Shown one piece after another: positions 31,721 to 36,421 of a DNA stretch of 36,421 nucleotides. Both the position numbers and the translations under genes were made by a program. Each line of letters starts with the position of its first letter. Within the stretch, counting starts at the first letter, position 1. Below the pieces are notes generated by a model that saw only the letters and a list, made by a program, of their open reading frames with translations, searched no databases and was not told the DNA's origin. The stretch spans positions 1 through 36,421 of the forward strand of contig JAISAB010000015.1 in NCBI GenBank assembly GCA_031266915.1, read 5' to 3'. This stretch comes from Rickettsiales bacterium. GTDB lineage: Bacteria > Pseudomonadota > Alphaproteobacteria > Rs-D84.

Positions 31721-32608
31721 TTATTCCCACTGGACGGCGCCGCCGACGGTGGCGAAATTGACGCGGTCCGTGCAGGCGGCCGCGCATGATGTCAGGCAAT
31801 TATCTGCGCTGGAATGGCCAGTATAATTATAACCCAGCACCCATGAAGACCATTTTCCGGTTACGAATGTTTCAGGCTCGGTGTCCGGGTCTTTGGAAAA
31901 TCGGCACCAGCAGAAAAGGCCGCCGTCGCATTCGGCCTCGCCCGAAGGCGCAGTGTTTGTCTGCCGACACGCCCATGTCAGCGCCCGGATGCCATAGTCG
32001 TTCGGTCTTGCCTTGTGTTCGACTTTGCCGTCAATGACCGTGTTTCCGCTTTTCGTGCCGTCCCAGGCTATATAACCGCCACTTGAAACATAATAACATG
32101 CGGCGCCCGCATTGCATAAATTCTTGTTCTCAGTCGCGCACAGCACCCGCGGCAGACAGCTTGCCGCGTCCGACGCGCCGGAATTTACCGTGACGAATTC
32201 CGCCCCGACCGTGTCGCAGGATATTTTTGTCTCCGTTCCCGCCGGACAGTAATAGTTCAGAGAACATATCGCGCATGCGCCGCCGCTTTTGTATCCGCCA
32301 GGTCCCAGGCAGTTATGAAACGCCGCGATTGCGCCAGGAACAGCGCTGGTCGCAACGATTCGTTGTTCTGATACCGTCGTGCCATAATTTGTCGCCACGG
32401 AATAGGGCGACACTTCGTTCAGTTCGTCTATGGCGCGCATCAGATATGAATTGCTGGCTGGTCCCGTGCCGTCCGCCGGGATGGAAACGCCTGTGATACT
32501 CAGAATCGATTCGCGAATATAATTCGCCGTGGCGATGTCCGCCGACGCGGGACAGGGCGACAATAAAAAAAAGACCGTTGAAATTTTAAAGAATGCGCGT
32601 CCTGACAA
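31721..32608 (-). CDS. Secreted Cys-rich protein with shared C-terminal CWCR domain; TTG start
   Basis: TTG at 32608, preceded by AAGGGGGT, gives a signal peptide ending near CPASA (about residue 23). A Cys-rich centre with CAICSLNYYCPAGT resembles ephrin-receptor-like Cys repeats. The C-terminal 80 residues have CWCRF, a W-x8-like stretch (KWSSWVLG) and SADNCLTSCAAAC. That domain (C[WY]CR, Trp, then C-x3-CA-x2-C[AT]) is shared with the products at 34928 and 35779. It stands behind an attenuator-like leader. Surface exposure is inferred; no enzyme motif is visible. Confidence 0.8.
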   Translation of the reverse strand: MSGRAFFKISTVFFLLSPCPASADIATANYIRESILSITGVSIPADGTGPASNSYLMRAIDELNEVSPYSVATNYGTTVSEQRIVATSAVPGAIAAFHNCLGPGGYKSGGACAICSLNYYCPAGTETKISCDTVGAEFVTVNSGASDAASCLPRVLCATENKNLCNAGAACYYVSSGGYIAWDGTKSGNTVIDGKVEHKARPNDYGIRALTWACRQTNTAPSGEAECDGGLFCWCRFSKDPDTEPETFVTGKWSSWVLGYNYTGHSSADNCLTSCAAACTDRVNFATVGGAVQWE

Positions 32609-32807
32609 TCCGACCCCCTTTGAGATTTGAAGAAACCACCTGCTAGGAGGTGGTCGGGAGTTTGTCAGTTATGTGCTAACTTCGCTGTCTTTGGCCGGGG
32701 CCTGTTATATAACAGCGACATCCCGACCTAATGTATGGCCGGGCATTATTAGTAGTGGCGCACATGGGTGACAAAACCCGTTACACGCTAACAAATGTCT
32801 ATAGACG
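32609..32807 (-). promoter_or_regulatory. Structured leader RNA with attenuator architecture (copy b)
   Basis: P1 is CCCGGCC (32743-32737) with GGTCGGG (32727-32721). The 3' arm GGTCGGGA (32728-32721) can instead pair perfectly with TCCCGACC (32659-32652). The final ACC of that segment starts the terminator stem ACCACC/GGTGGT. Between them lies TCGCTGT..ACAGCGA, a further hairpin. GTTATATAACAGGCCCCGGC resembles GTTATAAAACAGTCTCGGC of copy c. Confidence 0.7.
32629..32654 (-). terminator. Terminator of leader copy b
   Basis: ACCACC (32654-32649 region), loop TCCTAGCA-like, GGTGGT and TTTCTTC; the T-tract is interrupted, so moderate strength. Confidence 0.65.
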
Positions 32808-32836
32808 ATTTTAAGATATATCTTCGAATAAAGCAA
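32808..32836 (-). promoter_or_regulatory. Promoter of leader copy b
   Basis: Minus strand TTGCTT (32836-32831), 17 bp, TAAAAT (32813-32808). Confidence 0.65.
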
Positions 32837-32875
32837 AAGGAAAATGGAGCGGGGCGGTATTAAGCTCATCTCTAT

Positions 32876-32972
32876 TTGCCCCCCTTCTTGAGGGGGGCTG
32901 TCCGCGTAGCGGACTGGGGGGAGCTCCCCCTCCCCGCTCCGCGGGTACTCTCCCCCCAAGAAGGGGGAGACA
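32876..32972. repeat. GC-rich palindromic dispersed repeat, second copy
   Basis: Inverse of 1549-1685 over GAGGGGGGCTGTCCGC..GACTGGGGGGAGC..; ends CCCCCTTCTT and AAGAAGGGGG are inverted. Confidence 0.8.
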
Positions 32973-33030
32973 AAAAACGAGCTCCACAAAACAATTATCA
33001 ATCAAATGCCGCAGACGTCAATATTAAATT

Positions 33031-33060
33031 TTGACATATTCGGGAAAAACGGGTAATAAT
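33031..33060 (+). promoter_or_regulatory. Promoter of pgk
   Basis: TTGACA (33031-33036), 17-18 bp, TAATAAT (33054-33060). Confidence 0.8.
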
Positions 33061-33088
33061 TGTGCTGAAAAAGAAAAAAGGAAATCTT

Positions 33089-34255
33089 ATGCAAATTCGC
33101 ACGCTTGAAAATGTTGATGTAAAAGGTCGCTTCGTATTGCTGCGCGATGACTTTAATGTTCAGATTACCGACGGAAAAATTATGGACGCGTTCCGCATCG
33201 AACAGTCCATGCCGACGATTCGCAAACTGCAGGCCGCCGGCGCGAAAATCGCCATATGCGCGCACTTGGGCCGGCCAAAGGGAACGCGCGATATGGAATT
33301 TACTCTGGCGCCGATTGCAGAATACATGCATGTGCCGCTGATACCGGATTGCCTGGACAAGGGATTTATGGCGGGCATGAAAGACGGTGACGTCGTGCTG
33401 CTGGAAAATGTGCGCTTTTATGACGGCGAAGAAAAAAATGCGCCGGAATTCACGGCCAAACTGGCCGCCGGTTTCGACATCTTTGTAAACGACGCTTTTG
33501 CGGTCAGCCACCGCGCGCATGCGTCGACCGTCGGCGTGGCGGAAATACTGCCGTCTTATGCGGGCGAATTATTGGCGTTTGAAATCCATCATCTGACCAA
33601 ACTGATGGAAAACCCGAAACGCCCGCTGTTGTCGATTGTCGCGGGCAGCAAGGTTTCAACAAAACTGAACGTTTTGAAATCGCTGGTGAAAATGTCGGAC
33701 AAATTAATCGTCGGCGGCGCCATCGGGACCACATTCAACTATGCGATGGGAAAAAAGGTCGGAAATTCGTTGTACGAGGCGGATATGAAAGACACTGCGC
33801 TGGAAATCATCGAATTGGCCAGGCAAAATAACTGCGAACTGCTGGTACCAATCGACAAGGGCGTGGCCAAGGAATTCAAGCGCGACATCGAACGCACGAA
33901 CAAGGAATTCGGCGAAATCATAGACGACGACATAATTATGGACGCCGGAATCCGAACTACCGAGCGCAATATCAAAACAATCAAAAGCGTCAAAACGGTC
34001 CTGTGGAACGGAACTGTCGGCATGGCCGAATGGTTTCCGATTTGGTCATACGGCTCGTTTTCAATCGCGCGCGCATTGGCCCTGGAAACTGTCAAGGGCA
34101 ATATCACCAGCATTGTCGGCGGCGGCGATACCGTCGCCGCGCTGGAAGAAACCGGCGCCAAGGACGATATTACCTATGTGTCCACCGGCGGCGGAGCGTT
34201 CTTGGAATTTATCGAGGGGCGGGAACTGCCCGGCATAAAAATCCTGGAAAAATGA
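33089..34255 (+). CDS. pgk: Phosphoglycerate kinase
   Basis: ATG at 33089 has AAAAGGA upstream; the in-frame GTG at 33062 is too close to the promoter. The 388-residue enzyme has the N-terminal LLRDDFNVQ, HLGRPKG and LLENVRFYDGEEK blocks. The hinge and nucleotide part have VNDAFAVSHRAHAST, VAGSKVSTKL, GGAIGTTF, VLWNGTVGMAEW and the C-terminal GGGDTVAAL..STGGGAFLEF. All are family hallmarks. It makes ATP from 1,3-bisphosphoglycerate in glycolysis. It stands alone here rather than with gap or tpiA. Confidence 0.97.
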   Translation: MQIRTLENVDVKGRFVLLRDDFNVQITDGKIMDAFRIEQSMPTIRKLQAAGAKIAICAHLGRPKGTRDMEFTLAPIAEYMHVPLIPDCLDKGFMAGMKDGDVVLLENVRFYDGEEKNAPEFTAKLAAGFDIFVNDAFAVSHRAHASTVGVAEILPSYAGELLAFEIHHLTKLMENPKRPLLSIVAGSKVSTKLNVLKSLVKMSDKLIVGGAIGTTFNYAMGKKVGNSLYEADMKDTALEIIELARQNNCELLVPIDKGVAKEFKRDIERTNKEFGEIIDDDIIMDAGIRTTERNIKTIKSVKTVLWNGTVGMAEWFPIWSYGSFSIARALALETVKGNITSIVGGGDTVAALEETGAKDDITYVSTGGGAFLEFIEGRELPGIKILEK

Positions 34256-34378
34256 TTTTAAACGACACATCTGCTTGCTGTTGGCGCCGGTCATGTATGT
34301 CCAATATACTCCCGCCGCCAAGTGCAGCGTATTCATCTCATATAAATTCATTTTGTTCCAGGTTTTTGAGAGGTTTAG

Positions 34379-34569
34379 CCTGACCCGCTTGCGGGGCGGG
34401 AAAGAGTTGGCCTGCGAGTGCAACGAGCCTGGCAACTCTTGGGTGGGGTGAAGCGGTGTGTAGAAAATATAATTTCCGCCGATTTTTCTTTAGTAATCAA
34501 CCCCACCCAAGAAATTCTAGTTCACTATCGTTCACAAGAATTTCTATCCCGCCCCATGCATGGGGCAGG
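34379..34569. mobile_element. MITE-like element, copy 2 (191 bp)
   Basis: Inverse orientation of 31438-31626: CCTGACCC..GGGGCGGGAAAGAG left end and TCCCGCCCC-ATGCAT-GGGGCAGG right end, with TCTTGGGTGGGG and its inverse inside. It lies in the gap after pgk (34256-34672), followed by a TACATTCCTGTCAGTTG end at 34628-34644. Confidence 0.75.
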
Positions 34570-34672
34570 ACATTCCTCTCACCGCGATGGCGGGGGTGGC
34601 GAGTCTTGAAGTTTGTGTTTCAAAAGCTACATTCCTGTCAGTTGAACTAATTTTTCTACTAAAAAAATCGCC

Positions 34673-34701
34673 TTGCAAAAGACGCGTTGATTGGATATAA
34701 T
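34673..34701 (+). promoter_or_regulatory. Promoter of leader copy a
   Basis: TTGCAA (34673-34678), 17 bp, TATAAT (34696-34701). Confidence 0.8.
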
Positions 34702-34927
34702 TTTCTTGTCGCAGGGTGTTCCTGCGACGGAGTGTAGTAACTCCCTTATACTTGGCGTTGCGGATGCGTTCGCAATGATAAAAAGAACTCCTGACTTTAG
34801 GTCAGGAGGGCATGCGAATATATTGAATAAGCGGCACAATTCCAAGTAGTTGTTACTAACCTCCTGACCACCACATTAGTCGGTGGTTTTTCATTTGCTG
34901 AAAAGCTGAAAAATGGAGGTCTGTAAA
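34702..34927 (+). promoter_or_regulatory. Structured leader RNA with attenuator architecture (copy a)
   Basis: Hairpins GTCGCAGG-GTGTT-CCTGCGAC (34708-34728) and GGAG..CTCC come first. P1 is CTCCTGAC-TTTAG-GTCAGGAG (34788-34808). GGTCAGGAGG (34800-34809) is perfectly complementary to CCTCCTGACC (34861-34870), whose last ACC begins the terminator stem ACCACC/GGTGGT (34868-34888) with T5. GGAGGT (34915-34920) lies after the terminator. Termination would therefore prevent expression of the secreted gene at 34928. Confidence 0.75.
34868..34893 (+). terminator. Terminator of leader copy a
   Basis: ACCACC, loop ACATTAGTC, GGTGGT and TTTT, upstream of the coding start. Confidence 0.8.
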
Positions 34928-35467
34928 ATGAAAAAATCAACTATAGTCTTAGCCTTATTTGTCTGGGCGTTCGCGGTCCAAGGCGCTTTTGCTGATGTTG
35001 ATGGCGAGGATGATAGAGGATACTATAAAATTTCCGGTTTCAACGATACGGAACCGGAAACCGATTATGACAACGGCATATATACGACTTATAATACCGG
35101 GGCACAGTACTTGTCCTCTAATACATATAAAGGTCAGACAAATAGTTTTAATAATTATGTCGTTTATTCTGATTTAAATAGCTATCTTATGCAAAGCGTA
35201 TGCGCTTCTTCAGGCCCCACTAGTACCAATACGAGCTGTAGTATTACTACTAATAAGTCAAGTAGTATTCTCGGTAGTAACGAAATGCATTGCTGGTGCC
35301 GTTTGAAGAAAGAAAATGGTTATTTAGCCTATGACGGTTGGGTTTTCAGCGGCTCGTTCACCCCAGCCAGCTATTGCGCGCGGTCCTGCGCGGGCCATTG
35401 TGCGCTTAACGCCAACAGCGAAAATTCCGCCTTACGGTCGAAATTGCTCGCACCGTTTGAGCAATGA
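34928..35467 (+). CDS. Secreted mosaic paralogue A with CWCR domain
   Basis: ATG at 34928 is seven bases from GGAGGT; the ATG at 34913 overlaps that site. Signal peptide MKKSTIVLALFVWAFAVQGAFA. The middle (about 24-110) is Asn/Thr/Tyr/Ser-rich and AT-rich at DNA level. The C-terminal domain has CWCRLKK, WVFSGSFTPAS and C-x3-CA-x2-CA. Both the signal peptide and the SGSFTPAS block are nearly identical to paralogue B at 35779-36366, but the middles hardly align. Likely a surface-exposed protein under diversifying change; function unknown. Confidence 0.85.
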   Translation: MKKSTIVLALFVWAFAVQGAFADVDGEDDRGYYKISGFNDTEPETDYDNGIYTTYNTGAQYLSSNTYKGQTNSFNNYVVYSDLNSYLMQSVCASSGPTSTNTSCSITTNKSSSILGSNEMHCWCRLKKENGYLAYDGWVFSGSFTPASYCARSCAGHCALNANSENSALRSKLLAPFEQ

Positions 35468-35559
35468 TGCCTGTCCGCATGGGTGGTGTGCCGTGGTTGC
35501 TCGCAATGATGCGGGTGGGTAGTCCGCTCCTCTTGTTTCACACTTGTTCCATACACCTG

Positions 35560-35660
35560 GCACTGGCCCCTCTTGTTAAAGAGGGGAGAATTTTCCGGCA
35601 ACTTGTTGCCAATGAAAATTCGGGGAGATTACCCGGGATACTGGGTATTGGGCGTTGAAT
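35560..35660. repeat. Palindromic repeats between convergent paralogues
   Basis: CCCCTCT-TGTTAA-AGAGGGG, then GAATTTTC..GAAAATTC around GGCAAC-TT-GTTGCC. The 35468-35778 gap also has CAATGC-GAA-GCATTG at about 35709. No gene or clear T-tract terminator seen. Confidence 0.6.
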
Positions 35661-35778
35661 CCCAGCTTTGTCACGCCTAGCGCAGGCAGGAATAGGGCCT
35701 GCTAACCGCAATGCGAAGCATTGCCATAGTTTATATTATTAGTTCGCTTCGCTCACGATTTATAGACCCACTCCGGCA

Positions 35779-36366
35779 TCAGGACCCAAACGCCGCCAGC
35801 AACGCATCCCGGAAGGCGGAATCGCTGTAGTAGTATGGGGAAGTGTCGTAGGCGCTGACCGCGCAATCGCGCGCGCAGTTCCGTGCGCAATCGCTGGCTG
35901 GGGTGAACGAGCCGCTGAAAACCCAACGGGCAAGACCTACATTACCATCTTTTTTTCTCAAGCGGCAATAGCAATGATTTTCGTTATTAGCAAGGGTATT
36001 ATTTCTATTAACCCTTCCAATATTATCATCAGTACTTATCGTAGTATAAGTGCTTGAAACTGAAGCGCACACACCTTGAAGATAATATTCACGCAATACA
36101 TCAGGAACAGCACAAGTATAAGAATCAACGTCATTATGTTTATAGCCGTCATAATAATTACCAACAGTTTGGTACCATGGAGAACCACTTTTATCTATTT
36201 CTTCAATTGTAAATATACCTACTTCATAGTCATCGACACTTATATTACAGTAGGTATCGGTATATTCATAGCGTCCATTATTATCCATATAAGCGGCCGC
36301 GTCAAAAGCGCCCTGGAACACGAACGCACAGACAAGCAATGCTAAGACTATAGTTGATTTTTTCAT
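35779..36366 (-). CDS. Secreted mosaic paralogue B with CYCR domain
   Basis: Signal peptide MKKSTIVLALLVCAFVFQGAF, nearly the same as paralogue A. A Tyr/Asp/Asn-rich, AT-rich middle with a few Cys follows (about 25-125). The end has CYCRLRKKDG, WVFSGSFTPAS and CARNCARDCA, then a Tyr-rich tail and DALLAAFGS. It faces paralogue A tail to tail. GGAGGT precedes the ATG, and the upstream bases match leader copy a up to the window end, so expression is probably attenuated the same way. Confidence 0.85.
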   Translation of the reverse strand: MKKSTIVLALLVCAFVFQGAFDAAAYMDNNGRYEYTDTYCNISVDDYEVGIFTIEEIDKSGSPWYQTVGNYYDGYKHNDVDSYTCAVPDVLREYYLQGVCASVSSTYTTISTDDNIGRVNRNNTLANNENHCYCRLRKKDGNVGLARWVFSGSFTPASDCARNCARDCAVSAYDTSPYYYSDSAFRDALLAAFGS

Positions 36367-36421
36367 TAAAGACCTCCATTTTTCAGCTTTTCAGCAAATG
36401 AAAAACCACCGACTAATGTGG
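36367..36421 (-). promoter_or_regulatory. Leader copy d, cut by the window end
   Basis: On the minus strand CCACATTAGTCGGTGGTTTTTC is the terminator half of copy a, followed by the same TTTGCTGAAAAGCTG segment and GGAGGT. The P1 part lies outside the window. Confidence 0.7.

Noticed and set aside
34775-34849. 24-codon frame inside leader copy a, and an 18-codon frame in copy b
   Set aside because: No common peptide, position or ribosome binding site across the leaders, so a leader-peptide mechanism is not supported.
34702-36421. Diversity-generating retroelement or retron as source of paralogue variation
   Set aside because: No reverse transcriptase or template repeat is visible in the window.

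Overview
The window looks like chromosomal DNA of a host-associated alphaproteobacterium. The sign is a GANTC-type CcrM methyltransferase (27113-28213) divergent from nrdR, plus tpiA divergent from a SurA_N/PpiD-like chaperone, an order I know from Alphaproteobacteria. The density of secreted Cys-rich proteins and palindromic repeats resembles uncultured gut lineages; that placement is inference. No rRNA, tRNA or CRISPR was seen.

Layout. 1-6150: a 5'-truncated Cys-rich envelope protein, a Bro-N protein, a two-TM protein and a 743-aa secreted Cys-rich protein. 6817-12441 (minus): five translationally coupled or closely spaced secreted-protein genes, the last with an OmpA-like peptidoglycan-binding domain. 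12605-18503: a TM-anchored protein, a CaCA antiporter and a 1265-aa ankyrin/TM/Cys-rich/subtilase-like protein whose protease triad looks lost. 18710-20575: a small orphan gene and a three-gene secreted-protein operon (minus). 21016-23800: grpE, tpiA, ppiD-like. 24326-27111: orphan membrane and beta-barrel genes and a zeta-toxin-like kinase flanked by a duplicated ccrM 3' end. 27113-31370: ccrM, nrdR, a lytic transglycosylase and rnhB. 31721-36366: pgk and three secreted proteins sharing one C-terminal Cys domain, the last two as convergent mosaic paralogues.

Two patterns stand out. First, a leader-RNA architecture recurs upstream of four secreted-protein transcription units (20576-20878 minus, 32609-32807 minus, 34702-34927 plus, and a truncated copy at 36367-36421 minus). 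It consists of a promoter, a hairpin P1 whose 3' arm can instead pair with a downstream segment, and a terminator whose 5' arm overlaps that segment by three bases. Sequences differ but pairing is kept, so I read it as an undescribed transcription attenuator or riboswitch-like family for surface proteins. Second, degenerate arrays of 7-bp units lie at many gene borders, often as inverted pairs around other repeats. They are also read as protein: they form the hydrophobic core of three signal peptides, part of one mature protein and the RnhB tail, and they supply the TAG stop codons of five genes. Because 7 is not a multiple of 3, one array encodes the same cyclic 7-residue peptide in all three frames.

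The secreted proteins share glycine-zipper segments and cysteines spaced by six residues, which suggests one envelope or surface system built from the operons at 6817-12441 and 18997-20575 and the singletons at 2-1486, 3919-6150 and 14706-18503.
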